This document shows, one piece after another, positions 50,688 to 59,480 of a stretch of DNA of 64,000 bases; the stretch's first letter is position 1, and each line of letters opens with the position of its first letter. The translations under genes were made by a program, and so were the position numbers. The notes beneath the pieces are model-generated. The model did no database searches, was not told the origin of the DNA, and saw nothing but the letters and a program-made list of their open reading frames with translations. Source of the DNA: JANMDS01 sp031430575 (GTDB taxonomy: Bacteria > Pseudomonadota > Gammaproteobacteria > Burkholderiales > Casimicrobiaceae); contig JANPBT010000017.1 in assembly GCA_031430575.1 (NCBI GenBank), positions 62,001 through 126,000 of the forward strand. The letters are read 5' to 3'.

Positions 50688-52082
50688 ATGTTACTCAACG
50701 ATGTGCACTCGGCGCTCAACAAAACATCCGTTGCGACGGTTTTAAAACCGTCCACGCTCGACGGGCTTTGCGCTGCGATTCGAGCGGCCCAAGATCAAAA
50801 TTTGTGCATTAGCGTCGCCGGTGGCAGACACGCAATGGGTGGGCAGCAGTTTTTAACCCATGGATTGCATATCGACACTACCGCGCTGACGCGCGTGTTG
50901 AGCACCGATACGACGCTTGGTTTGATCGAAGTTGAAGACGGCATCATGTGGCCAGCGCTGATCCCCGCGACGCACACCATGCCTCATCCAGAAGGCGGGT
51001 GCTGGTCAATCCGCCAAAAGCAAACTGGGGTCGATGATGTCACGTTGGCCGGAAGTATTTCGGCAGCGGCCCACGGTCGCGGGCTTTTGATGCAGCCCAT
51101 TGGTGATGATATTGAGTCGCTAGTATTGGTCGACGCTGGCAGCAATATCGTGCGCTGTAGCCGCAGCGAAAACGCCGAGCTCTTCTCACTCGTGATCGGT
51201 GGCTACGGGCTCTTTGGCATTATCTACAGCGCGGTGCTGCGACTGACGCGGCGGCAAAAATTGATTCGTGTTGTGGATGTGATCGAGCTGGAAGATGCGA
51301 GCAATGCGATCTATCGCAGAGTTGAGGAAGGTTGTTTGTATGGTGATTTTCAATACGCGATTGATCACTCGGAAGAGCGCTTCATGCGCAAGGGCGTCTT
51401 CGCCTGCTATCGCCCGGCAGCCATCGATGCCCCCGAACCCAGCGCTAAATCTGATTTACCCGAAGATGCATGGCTTTCGCTGCTCGCCCTCGCGCATACC
51501 GACAAAACCCGGGCATTCAAAACCTACGCGGGTCACTACTTGCAAACGGACGGCAATGTCTATTGGTCGGATACGATGCAACTGTCGACTTATATTCCAA
51601 CCTACGCTGAATTTTTGCAGGCACAAACACCCGAAACCCTTGCGCGCGAGTCGCTGGTCATCGGTGAACATTACGTACCTCCAGAAAATTTACTTGCCTT
51701 CATCCGTAAATCTCGCGAAATTTTGATGCGACTTCAAACCGAGGTAATTTATGGCACGCTGCGCCTGATCCAGCCCGATAAAACCGCTTTTCTAGCCTGG
51801 GCACAACAGCAATTTGTATGCGTGATTTTCAATTTGCGCACACCCCACACACCCGAAGGCATTGCGCGCACGAAAGCGACCTTCCAAGCGCTCACCGAAG
51901 CCAGTGTGGGATTGGGCGGGTCGTTTTTCTTGACCTACCATCGCTTCGCCACTGCGGCGCAGGTTGCGCTCGCCCACCCAAAAATTCACACATTTTTTGC
52001 ACTTAAAAAGAAATACGATCCCGACGAACGCTTTCAAAGCGATTGGTATCTGCACTACCGCAGCGCATTTGCGAATGCGTAA
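50688..52082 (+). CDS. FAD-linked oxidase (BBE/GlcD-like)
   Basis: About 464 residues. The PCMH-type FAD domain begins VLKPSTLDGLCAAIRAAQDQ and contains ISVAGGRHAMGGQQF, TLAGSISAAAHGRG and VIGGYGLFGIIYSAVLRL. The C-terminal KKKYDPDERFQSDWY is typical of such oxidases. The GGAG within the upstream ATGGAG fits the ATG at 50688; an ATG at 50676 is the alternative. The substrate is unknown. The downstream methyltransferase overlaps it by 8 bases. Confidence 0.82.
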   Translation: MLLNDVHSALNKTSVATVLKPSTLDGLCAAIRAAQDQNLCISVAGGRHAMGGQQFLTHGLHIDTTALTRVLSTDTTLGLIEVEDGIMWPALIPATHTMPHPEGGCWSIRQKQTGVDDVTLAGSISAAAHGRGLLMQPIGDDIESLVLVDAGSNIVRCSRSENAELFSLVIGGYGLFGIIYSAVLRLTRRQKLIRVVDVIELEDASNAIYRRVEEGCLYGDFQYAIDHSEERFMRKGVFACYRPAAIDAPEPSAKSDLPEDAWLSLLALAHTDKTRAFKTYAGHYLQTDGNVYWSDTMQLSTYIPTYAEFLQAQTPETLARESLVIGEHYVPPENLLAFIRKSREILMRLQTEVIYGTLRLIQPDKTAFLAWAQQQFVCVIFNLRTPHTPEGIARTKATFQALTEASVGLGGSFFLTYHRFATAAQVALAHPKIHTFFALKKKYDPDERFQSDWYLHYRSAFANA

Positions 52083-52962
52083 CAACAACGCCAGCACCAC
52101 AGCGAAAGTCATCGCCGCAGCGACGATTTTTCTTCATACGCAAAGACCGGATGATCGCTTGACCACCGCGCCTGCCGTAGCACTTTGCCGCTTATTTCTC
52201 TCAACTTCGATGTTTGATCGATGCTTCGCCGCCGCGGCCGCGCAATCTTGGCTTGCGCCACTTTGGTGGACACTTGAAAAACTAACGCTGTCGGGCATCA
52301 TCAGCCACTACGCGCGCCGAAAAAAGACAATCGAGCACCTCGTGCGCACGCGGCTGCAATCTGGCACGTTCTCTCAGGTCGTAATTCTGGGTGCAGGTTT
52401 TGATACGCTTGCGTTGCGGCTTGCGCCAGAATTTACAGATGTGCACTTTATCGAGATCGATCATCCGGCAACGCAGGCGGTCAAGCTTGAAGCGCTTCAT
52501 ACCAAACGTTCGCGCCCTCAGAATGTTTCTTTTCAATCTGCAGATTTAGGCCTGGCAACACTTAACGCATTCATTGACGACACAAACAAGAGCCGACTCA
52601 CGATTGCGGAGGGCTTACTGATGTATTTCGATGAATCTCGGGTTACTGAGATCATCGAAGCCGCGTTGCGTACGCAATCGAATGAACGCAACGTTATCGT
52701 ATTAAGCTACATGGAACAACGCGACAATCTCCCCGCTGGTTTTCGCCCACGCAGCCGGTTGATTGATTTTTGGCTCTACCTCAAACGCGAGCCAATCTTA
52801 TGGAGCGCAAGCGATACCGGGCTCAATGAAACCATTGCGCGCGCTGGCGGTGAAATTAGTCATTTGATTGATTGCGCTGATTTTGCAAACGAAACCATGC
52901 CCGCGCGCCAACGCGATACGAAATTGCGCGGCGAAAATCTCGTTGTGGCACACAGCGCGTGA
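52075..52962 (+). CDS. Class I SAM-dependent methyltransferase (leucine-carboxyl-methyltransferase-like)
   Basis: About 295 residues from the ATG at 52075, overlapping the oxidase end. VVILGAGFDTLALRLA is the SAM-binding GxGxD-type motif, VHFIEIDHPATQAVK the acidic loop and IAEGLLMYFDES a family signature of the PPM/LCMT group, which often methylates carboxyl groups of small acids. Coupling to the oxidase suggests a shared pathway. Confidence 0.82.
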   Translation: MRNNNASTTAKVIAAATIFLHTQRPDDRLTTAPAVALCRLFLSTSMFDRCFAAAAAQSWLAPLWWTLEKLTLSGIISHYARRKKTIEHLVRTRLQSGTFSQVVILGAGFDTLALRLAPEFTDVHFIEIDHPATQAVKLEALHTKRSRPQNVSFQSADLGLATLNAFIDDTNKSRLTIAEGLLMYFDESRVTEIIEAALRTQSNERNVIVLSYMEQRDNLPAGFRPRSRLIDFWLYLKREPILWSASDTGLNETIARAGGEISHLIDCADFANETMPARQRDTKLRGENLVVAHSA

Positions 52963-53096
52963 CGCGAAGCAAAAGAATCGAAACTGGGGTCAGCGCTCGC
53001 GCCGAGGTGTGCGGTGATCGGGTTTCAAGCGGAGCGCATTTTTAATCGCACGTTAGCCGAGACCGCGCATCTCGTTGGCCGCTCGGCATCGCAACC

Positions 53097-54353
53097 CTAC
53101 GCGATCGCTTTTACAAAATCGGTCGCGGTTTTTGCGAGCGCTTGCGCGACTTTGCGTTGAAAGCCGACATCACCTAATTTCTCTTCTTCATCGGGGTTGG
53201 AAATAAAAGCAGTCTCGACCAATATCGAGGGCACATCGGGCGAGCGAAGCACGGCGAAGCCTGCAAACTCAACCTCGCGCTTATGCATGCGATTGACTTT
53301 GGCCATTGCGTTGGCCGCGAGCCTGCCTAACCGGTGAGAAAAATCTTTTGTGGTTGTTGAAATTTCGCGCTTAATGTTGAGCACTTCTGCATCAAGAGAA
53401 ATCTGCTTCACGCCACCCACCTGATCGGCCTGATTTTCTTTTTCTGCCAGGTAACGGGCAGCAGCGCTCGTTGCCCCGCGCTCAGAAAGCGCAAACACCG
53501 ATGCACCATTGGCCTCTGGGCGGGTAAAGGCATCTGCATGAATTGAAATCAACAAATCGGCGCGCACCCGACGGGCTTTTTCAACCCGCTCGGAGAGCGA
53601 CACAAAATAATCGTCGTCGCGCGTGAGGTAGGCTTTCATATTGGGTTTGCTGTCGATCAGATCACGCAGCTTTAACGCCATCGCGAGCGTAACGTCTTTT
53701 TCTTTCAGGCCATTTGGCCCAATCGCACCGGGGTCTTCTCCGCCATGCCCCGGATCGATCACGATCACCCGCGTGCGCTGCTTGCCCTTTACCGGCGCTT
53801 TTGCGATTTGAGGTTGATTGCCCAGTTTTTCATTGCTCGGCGCATCAATTTTGGGCACTACCTGCGGCGCAGATTTTGCCGTTTTCTGGTCTAGTTCTGC
53901 AAGAAAATCAGCGAGCGGATCGGCCGCGCTTTCGGGGCGCAAATCGAGCACGAGGCGATGGGCATACTCGCGCACTGGCGCGAGTAAAAATGAATCCTGC
54001 TTGACTTCCCGCTTCAACATGAAGACCACGCGGGTCACGCCAGGGCGATTGCGCCCAATGCGCACCTCGGCTACCGTCGGGTGATTGGCGGGGACGACCG
54101 GTAGCATCTCTTTCAGCGCATCGTGGTAATCGACCCCTTCTAAATCCACGACTAACCGCAACGGATCGCGCAACACGATCACGCTATGCTGCAAGCGCTG
54201 CGAGGCTTCGATGGTGACGCGGGTGACTTCGTTACCGGGCCAAACGCGCACGCCCGCAAGCTGCGCGGTGCTCGCCTTGAGATCGGGCATGATCACCAAG
54301 CCCAAGCCTACGCTTAAAAGTTTCAAGCTCTCCCGACGGTTCATCGAAGCCAC
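53097..54353 (-). CDS. amiC: N-acetylmuramoyl-L-alanine amidase AmiC (Tat-exported)
   Basis: 418 residues. NRRESLKLLSVGLG is a twin-arginine signal. An AMIN domain (about 30-150, RVTIEASQRLQHSV, LDLEGVDY) targets the septum, and the amidase-3 domain has IDPGHGGEDPGAIG, SIHADAF and ILVETAFISNPDEE with zinc ligands. It splits peptidoglycan at division. The linker between the domains contains the translated motif KSAPQV. It is coupled to tsaE. Confidence 0.92.
   Translation of the reverse strand: MASMNRRESLKLLSVGLGLVIMPDLKASTAQLAGVRVWPGNEVTRVTIEASQRLQHSVIVLRDPLRLVVDLEGVDYHDALKEMLPVVPANHPTVAEVRIGRNRPGVTRVVFMLKREVKQDSFLLAPVREYAHRLVLDLRPESAADPLADFLAELDQKTAKSAPQVVPKIDAPSNEKLGNQPQIAKAPVKGKQRTRVIVIDPGHGGEDPGAIGPNGLKEKDVTLAMALKLRDLIDSKPNMKAYLTRDDDYFVSLSERVEKARRVRADLLISIHADAFTRPEANGASVFALSERGATSAAARYLAEKENQADQVGGVKQISLDAEVLNIKREISTTTKDFSHRLGRLAANAMAKVNRMHKREVEFAGFAVLRSPDVPSILVETAFISNPDEEEKLGDVGFQRKVAQALAKTATDFVKAIA
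53858..53876 (+). repeat. Dispersed 19-bp motif copy inside amiC
   Basis: Eighteen of 19 positions match. It is read as KSAPQVVP in the linker between the AMIN and amidase domains. Confidence 0.87.
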
Positions 54354-54811
54354 GCTTTCAGAGCCGATTCTCCTCGCGCAGAATTGGGCGCTGCCTTTAG
54401 CAAGCGGGAAGCATCATCATTGACCACAATCGAAATCGCGATATCAGCCAGCGGCAATTGCTGCGCCCGATCAGCCCATTCGATGAGCACGACGCTGCGG
54501 TCATCGAAACACGCCTCCAACCCCGCGCCGCGCCAGCCGAGCGGATGCTCCAGCCGATAAAAATCGATATGGTGCACCGTGAAATCGGTGACGGGATAAC
54601 TTTCAACCAGCGCGTAAGTGGGGCTTTTGATCGCGCCGGTCACGCCCAGCGCGCGCAACGCTGCGCGGATGAAAGCAGTCTTGCCCGCGCCCAACTCCCC
54701 AGCGAAGGTCACGACCATCCCTGCCCGCACGGCAGCGGCAAAATCTGCACCGCAAGTATCGGTTGCCGCCTGCGTGGGTAATAATCGTTCGCTTATGGAA
54801 GTGCCTATCAA
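54341..54811 (-). CDS. tsaE: tRNA threonylcarbamoyladenosine ATPase TsaE
   Basis: VTFAGELGAGKTAFIRAAL is the P-loop, KSPTYALVESY the switch, and HHIDFYRLEHP and VVLIEWADRA complete the TsaE signature. It works with TsaB and TsaD in tRNA t6A formation. The start is unclear: a TTG at 54811 gives 156 residues, the family length, while an ATG at 54928 gives 195 and overlaps the divergent queG by 134 bases. A degenerate dispersed motif encodes DTCGADF before the P-loop. Confidence 0.88.
   Translation of the reverse strand: MIGTSISERLLPTQAATDTCGADFAAAVRAGMVVTFAGELGAGKTAFIRAALRALGVTGAIKSPTYALVESYPVTDFTVHHIDFYRLEHPLGWRGAGLEACFDDRSVVLIEWADRAQQLPLADIAISIVVNDDASRLLKAAPNSARGESALKAWLR
54741..54759 (-). 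repeat. Degenerate dispersed motif copy inside tsaE
   Basis: Two core mismatches (CTGCACCGCAAG). It is read TDTCGADFA in TsaE, a frame not used by the other copies. Confidence 0.55.
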
Positions 54812-55856
54812 TTTCTCATCGCAATTATCAGAAGAAGCCGCGCGCTTGGGTTTCGCCGGTGTCTCAATTTCACCTGCCGATTTATCGCACGCGGAAGCAG
54901 GATTACTCGCTTGGCTCGGCGCAGGCATGCATGGCGAGATGGATTATATGAGCCGCTACGGCGTTGACCGCGCCCGCGTCGGTTCGTTCGTGCCCGGCGC
55001 GGCCTGCGTGATTTCAGCGCGCATGGATTATTGGCCGGAAGCACCGCAATCTGCGCCGCAGGTATTAGCAGATGCCTCGCTGGCCTATATCTCACGCTAC
55101 GCACTGGGTCGCGATTATCATAAAGTGATCCGCAATCGGCTGCAATCGCTCGCCGATTGGATGACCGAGAAGCTCGGTGATTTCAACTATCGCGTTTTTA
55201 CCGATAGCGCGCCGGTGATGGAAGTTGCCCTGGCAGAAAGTAGTGGCCTTGGCTGGCGGGGCAAGCATACCTTGCTGCTGCACCGTGAACATGGATCCAC
55301 TTTTTTTCTTGGAGAAATCGTCTGCGGCATTGCGCTCACGCCAACGCCAAAAGCAGAAGCCCATTGCGGCACTTGCCAAGCCTGCATTGATATTTGCCCA
55401 ACGCAAGCGATCATCGCGCCCTATGAGCTCGATGCCCGGCGTTGCATTTCCTATCTCACCATTGAGCACAAAACCGCGATCCCCGTGGAGTTTCGTAAAG
55501 CGATTGGCAATCGCATTTATGGCTGTGATGACTGCCAGCTCGTCTGCCCGTGGAATAAATTTGCCAAGCGCACCGAAGTCGCAGACTTCACCACCCGCAA
55601 CGGCCTTGATCAGCCGTCGCTCGTTGATTTATTTGCCTGGAGCGAAGCTGAATTTAACGCGCGCTTGCAAGGCAGCGCGATCCGCCGCATTGGGCACGAG
55701 CGCTGGCTGCGTAATATCGCAATCGCCTTGGGAAACGTGCCCAAAACCGACCCCTCTGCGCCGCAGGTATTCTCCGCGTTACGCGCTCGCCTGGATGATG
55801 CATCGGCGATGGTGCGCGAGCACGTCGCGTGGGCGCTGGCGCAGCACGAAAACTAA
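54795..55856 (+). CDS. queG: Epoxyqueuosine reductase QueG
   Basis: 353 residues. The N-terminal cobalamin domain contains ARLGFAGVSISPADLS and GEMDYMSRYGVDRARV. Two 4Fe-4S clusters are bound by CGTCQACIDICPTQAI and CDDCQLVCPWNKF. A HEAT-like C-terminus follows. It makes the last step of queuosine synthesis in tRNA. Its start overlaps the divergent tsaE start region by at least 17 bases. Two translated motifs are present (QSAPQV, PSAPQV). Confidence 0.93.
   Translation: MEVPINFSSQLSEEAARLGFAGVSISPADLSHAEAGLLAWLGAGMHGEMDYMSRYGVDRARVGSFVPGAACVISARMDYWPEAPQSAPQVLADASLAYISRYALGRDYHKVIRNRLQSLADWMTEKLGDFNYRVFTDSAPVMEVALAESSGLGWRGKHTLLLHREHGSTFFLGEIVCGIALTPTPKAEAHCGTCQACIDICPTQAIIAPYELDARRCISYLTIEHKTAIPVEFRKAIGNRIYGCDDCQLVCPWNKFAKRTEVADFTTRNGLDQPSLVDLFAWSEAEFNARLQGSAIRRIGHERWLRNIAIALGNVPKTDPSAPQVFSALRARLDDASAMVREHVAWALAQHEN
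55047..55065 (-). repeat. Dispersed 19-bp motif copy inside queG
   Basis: Eighteen of 19 positions match. It is read APQSAPQVLAD. Confidence 0.87.
55752..55770 (-). repeat. Second dispersed motif copy inside queG
   Basis: The inner end differs (CCCT). It is read DPSAPQVFSA between the reductase and the C-terminal HEAT-like part. Confidence 0.8.
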
Positions 55857-55938
55857 ACCGGTACGCGCATTAAACAACCCACAGCGATAAATAGCTGCGG
55901 GAATCGCGGTACGTTTAGTCATCGCCGCGCAGAAGCGA

Positions 55939-56733
55939 CTAACGCGCGCCAAGCGCTAGCAGACGCAGCAAATTGGCCACTGGCACGGCGTAGCTAATGC
56001 CGGTCGGATTGGTGACGGCTTCACGCGTGCCTTTGACTAATCCAGCGTTGATGATGCCAACGACTTCACCGGTTTCAATTGAAAAGAGTGGTGAGCCGCT
56101 ATTTCCGGGATAGGCAACGGCATCGAGCTGATAGATGATGCCTTCGGCTTCACCGCGCATGCGCCGGATCGTGCGGGCATCGACTTGCGTGCTATCGAGT
56201 TTCGGAACGGCCATCGGCGCGAGCGCGGCCACCGTGCCCCGATGCACCGCAGGAATGAGCCCGAGCGCACTGCCGATGGGGTAGCCAATGAGAGCCACGC
56301 TCGCGCCCTCTTCCATCCGCTTGCCCGCGGCGAGCTTAAGCGCAGGCAGCGGCGTATCGTGGTTGATCCTAATCACTGCGAGATCGTCGCTACGATCCGT
56401 TCGAATCACTTCGGCGCGAAAGATTTCAATATCGGTGCCATCGCCAGACTTTGCGCGGGCGACGGCGAGCACTTCTTTTTGCGTGGTGTCGAGCGAGAGC
56501 GGCACGACGTGGGCATTGGTGATGAGCGTCAAGCCGTTGCCAACGACAAAGCCCGTGCCCGAGAAGCGAAACGCTGGATTGCGCAAGGGCTGGAAAGTGC
56601 CCACTGCAAACACCGAAGGCTTGGCCTCGCGCACGATCTTTGGTAGATCGTCGGCCTTGAGATCGCCGCCTAAAAATATAAATAGAGCGCTAAAAAATGC
56701 CCCAAACTGCGCCGCAGGTATCGTTGATTTCAT
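55939..56733 (-). CDS. S1C-type (trypsin-like) periplasmic serine protease
   Basis: About 264 residues from the ATG at 56733, which has GGGAG 8 bases upstream; an ATG at 56751 is the alternative. A signal peptide (FGAFFSALFIFLGG) is followed by a protease domain with the catalytic His in TNAHVV, Asp in DLAVIRI and Ser in YPGNSGSPLF. It lacks a PDZ domain, unlike DegP. It is downstream of gspF. Confidence 0.87.
   Translation of the reverse strand: MKSTIPAAQFGAFFSALFIFLGGDLKADDLPKIVREAKPSVFAVGTFQPLRNPAFRFSGTGFVVGNGLTLITNAHVVPLSLDTTQKEVLAVARAKSGDGTDIEIFRAEVIRTDRSDDLAVIRINHDTPLPALKLAAGKRMEEGASVALIGYPIGSALGLIPAVHRGTVAALAPMAVPKLDSTQVDARTIRRMRGEAEGIIYQLDAVAYPGNSGSPLFSIETGEVVGIINAGLVKGTREAVTNPTGISYAVPVANLLRLLALGAR
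56703..56721 (-). repeat. Dispersed 19-bp motif copy at the N-terminus of the S1C protease gene
   Basis: The inner end is CAAAC. It is read STIPAAQFGAF at the start of the signal peptide. Confidence 0.82.
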
Positions 56734-56750
56734 GGTCGTTCTCCCAAACA

Positions 56751-57959
56751 TTACCGAATTATCGTATTAATTGAGACGATGGGTAGCATCACCGCGAGCA
56801 CTAGCACCAAAACGACGGCACCCATGACCACGATCAACGCAGGCTCAATCAGCGCCGTGAGCCAGGCGGCGCGGCGCTCTACGCTTTGTTGGGAGACGAT
56901 GGCGGCGCGCGCGAGCATGGCGGGCAGCTTGCCGGTCGCCTCGCCGTTGGCGGCGAGCTGCATGACCATGGGTGGAAATTGCCCGGTGGCGCGCAGCGCA
57001 TCGGTGATCGGGCTGCCTTGGGCGATCGCGGTTTCGGCGCGCTGCACCGCTTCGCGCAAAGGCGCGCGCTGCACGACTTTGCGCGAAGCGGCAAACGCGC
57101 TCAACAACGGCACGCCTGCGGCGGAGAGCATCGCGAGCGTTTGCAAAAAGCGGGTCATATCGACTTCGCGGGCGAAGCGCCCAATGATTGGTAAGTGCAC
57201 AATCAAGCGATCCCAGCGATCGCGGGTATGTGTGCTGCGCGCGAAAGCGATCGTACTAACGATACCTGCGGCGCAGATTGCGAGCAATGGCAGCCAATGT
57301 GATTTCACAAAATTAGACACCCCGATCAAAGCCTGGGTGATCCATGGCAGGGCTTGCTTGCCCTGCGCGAAAACACTCACCACTTGCGGCATCACGTACG
57401 TGACCATCGCCAACACGACCATGAACGAGACCAGCGCAACGAGCGCGGGGTAGATCAAGGCAGTGGTGAGCTTTTGGGTGAGTGCATCTCTGGCATCGAG
57501 ATAATCGGCCAACCGTGTGAGCACAACATCGAGCTCGCCCGACTCACCGCCCGCAGCCACGAGCGCGCGCGTGAGCGGCGAAAACAATTTTGGGTAGGCT
57601 TCCATGGCATCGGCAAGCGATTGCCCGCGCCGCACACGGGCGGCGACATCTGCAAGCGCATGCGCCAAGACTGGCTTTGGCGTTTGCGATGCAACCGATG
57701 AAAACGCATCGGGTAGCGTCACCCCCGCTTCCACCAAATGCGCTAGCTCGCGGGTGGCGAGCGTAACGTCGGCGCGGGCGACCCTGCCTTTTACTGCGCG
57801 CGATTCAGAAAATACCGGCGGCGCAGATTCAGCCGAAATCGCGGTTGCGGTGAGCCCCTTTTCAGCCAGCACGCGCACGGCCTGCGCCTCGCTCGCGGCT
57901 TCAATGCTGCCGCGCTTCATCTTGCCTGCAACGTCTGCAGCTTGATAGTCAAATTTCAT
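56751..57959 (-). CDS. gspF: Type II secretion inner-membrane protein GspF
   Basis: 402 residues. Two T2SF domains with three membrane helices (ALVALVSFMVVLAMVTYV; LLAICAAGIVSTIAFA; LIVVMGAVVLVLVLAVMLPIV) and signatures ELAHLVEAGVTLPDAF and LATLSAAG-like TLAMLSAAGVPLLSAF. It is the platform protein of type II secretion or type IV pili. Two motif copies are translated: ESAPPV near residue 46 and AICAAGI in the second membrane segment. Confidence 0.9.
   Translation of the reverse strand: MKFDYQAADVAGKMKRGSIEAASEAQAVRVLAEKGLTATAISAESAPPVFSESRAVKGRVARADVTLATRELAHLVEAGVTLPDAFSSVASQTPKPVLAHALADVAARVRRGQSLADAMEAYPKLFSPLTRALVAAGGESGELDVVLTRLADYLDARDALTQKLTTALIYPALVALVSFMVVLAMVTYVMPQVVSVFAQGKQALPWITQALIGVSNFVKSHWLPLLAICAAGIVSTIAFARSTHTRDRWDRLIVHLPIIGRFAREVDMTRFLQTLAMLSAAGVPLLSAFAASRKVVQRAPLREAVQRAETAIAQGSPITDALRATGQFPPMVMQLAANGEATGKLPAMLARAAIVSQQSVERRAAWLTALIEPALIVVMGAVVLVLVLAVMLPIVSINTIIR
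57262..57280 (+). repeat. Dispersed 19-bp motif copy inside gspF (membrane segment)
   Basis: Near-exact copy, read as LLAICAAGIVS within a hydrophobic helix. Confidence 0.88.
57812..57830 (+). repeat. Variant dispersed motif copy inside gspF
   Basis: It has the CCGGCGG core seen also at 21633 and is read SAESAPPVFSES in the variable N-terminal region. Confidence 0.8.
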
Positions 57960-57986
57960 CGGAGCGTCCGCACCAATCGCCGCGCG

Positions 57987-59480
57987 CTATGCGGCATCAG
58001 TTGCAATGCGCAGCACTTCAGCGAGCGAAGTCGTGCCATCGGCAAGCCAGCGCGCGGCATCGGTCGCTAAGGGCTGCATTCCTGCGTCGCGCGCTGCACC
58101 GCGCAGCGTCGCGTGCGACACATTGGCATGAATCTGCCCGCGCAGCGCGGCAGAGACCGGCATCGCTTCATAGGCGCCGGTGCGCCCGCGATAGCTGCTG
58201 CTATCGCACTGCGCGCAGCCCTTTTCACTAGGCTGGTAGAGCTTATCAAGTTGCGGCACGCCGAGCCGATTGAGCGCTGCCCGTTCAGCTTCCGTGGGCG
58301 GCGCGGCAATCCGGCAGTGCGGGCAGAGCTTACGCAGCAGCCGCTGCGCGATAACCCCATGCAATGCCCCGGCGAGCAAATAGGGCTCAATGCCCATATC
58401 CATCAATCGCGTCACTGCGCTGGCGGCATCGTTGGTGTGCAGCGTGGCGAGCACCAAATGCCCAGTGAGACTGGCCTGCACTGCGATTTGCGCGGTCTCA
58501 GCATCGCGAATCTCACCAATCAAAATTACATCAGGATCTTGCCGTAAGATCGCCCGCAGCGCCCGCGCGAAGGTGAGCCCAATCGCTGGGTTGACCGCCG
58601 TTTGGGCGATGCCGGTGATCGCATATTCAATCGGGTCTTCAACCGTCATGATATTTCGAGCGCGGGTGGCAAGCGCGCCGAGCGCGGCATAAAGCGTGGT
58701 GGTTTTGCCAGAGCCGGTGGGACCTGTGACCAACACAATGCCGTGCGGCGCGGTGAGCATTTGATTCAATGCAGCATCGGCTAAAGGCGAAAGCCCGAGC
58801 GCGGAGAGCTCAAGGCGCGCCGCAGATTTATCAAGCAAACGCAAGACGATTCGTTCACCAAACGCGCAGGGCAGCGTCGATATGCGCACATCAACGCTGC
58901 GCCCGCCGACGTTGACCGTCAACCGCCCATCTTGGGGCAAGCGACGCTCAGCCAGATCAAGCCTTGCCATGACTTTTAAGCGCGCGACCGCAGCGGCATA
59001 GTGGGATGATAATTCTGCGGCGTTCACCGGCGCGTCGCGCAGCTGACCATCAATGCGCAGGCGTGCCGCAGCGCCGCCTTCGAGCGGCTCTAAGTGAATA
59101 TCTGAGGCTTGTGCGTTCAGCGCGGCAACCAGCAGCTGATTCACCAACGCCACTGCCGGGCCGTCGTTGCTATCGGCAACTAGCAAATCTTCAGCAGCAC
59201 TTTGCGACGATACCTGCGGCGCAGATTCGCTAGTCTGCGGTGCATGTTGGGTTGCGTAGGCTTGCGCCAGCGCCAACGCAAAGGCTTCTGGCATGAGCCG
59301 CTGCACGCGCACCGGCTTGCCAAGCACGCGCCGGGCTTCGGCGATGGCTTCGACCGGGGTGGCACTGGTCACCACGATGAGCACGTTTGCCCCTTCGTCG
59401 GCGATCGCCGCGATTTGATGCTCGCGGGCATAGGCATACGGAATCACCATCGCGGGCCGGGCAGAACTCACCGCGTTCAC
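57987..59480 (-). CDS. gspE: Type II secretion ATPase GspE
   Basis: About 497 residues. The best start is a GTG that overlaps the gspD stop by 4 bases. Walker A is GPTGSGKTTTLYA, the Asp box DPIEYAITGI and Walker B DPDVILIGEIRD. The zinc-binding Cys pairs are CPHC and CAQC. It powers pseudopilus or pilus assembly. The linker before the ATPase core holds the translated motif ESAPQV. Confidence 0.92.
   Translation of the reverse strand: MNAVSSARPAMVIPYAYAREHQIAAIADEGANVLIVVTSATPVEAIAEARRVLGKPVRVQRLMPEAFALALAQAYATQHAPQTSESAPQVSSQSAAEDLLVADSNDGPAVALVNQLLVAALNAQASDIHLEPLEGGAAARLRIDGQLRDAPVNAAELSSHYAAAVARLKVMARLDLAERRLPQDGRLTVNVGGRSVDVRISTLPCAFGERIVLRLLDKSAARLELSALGLSPLADAALNQMLTAPHGIVLVTGPTGSGKTTTLYAALGALATRARNIMTVEDPIEYAITGIAQTAVNPAIGLTFARALRAILRQDPDVILIGEIRDAETAQIAVQASLTGHLVLATLHTNDAASAVTRLMDMGIEPYLLAGALHGVIAQRLLRKLCPHCRIAAPPTEAERAALNRLGVPQLDKLYQPSEKGCAQCDSSSYRGRTGAYEAMPVSAALRGQIHANVSHATLRGAARDAGMQPLATDAARWLADGTTSLAEVLRIATDAA
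59210..59228 (+). repeat. Dispersed 19-bp motif copy inside gspE
   Basis: Eighteen of 19 positions match, read TSESAPQVSSQ in the linker after the N1-type domain. Confidence 0.88.
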
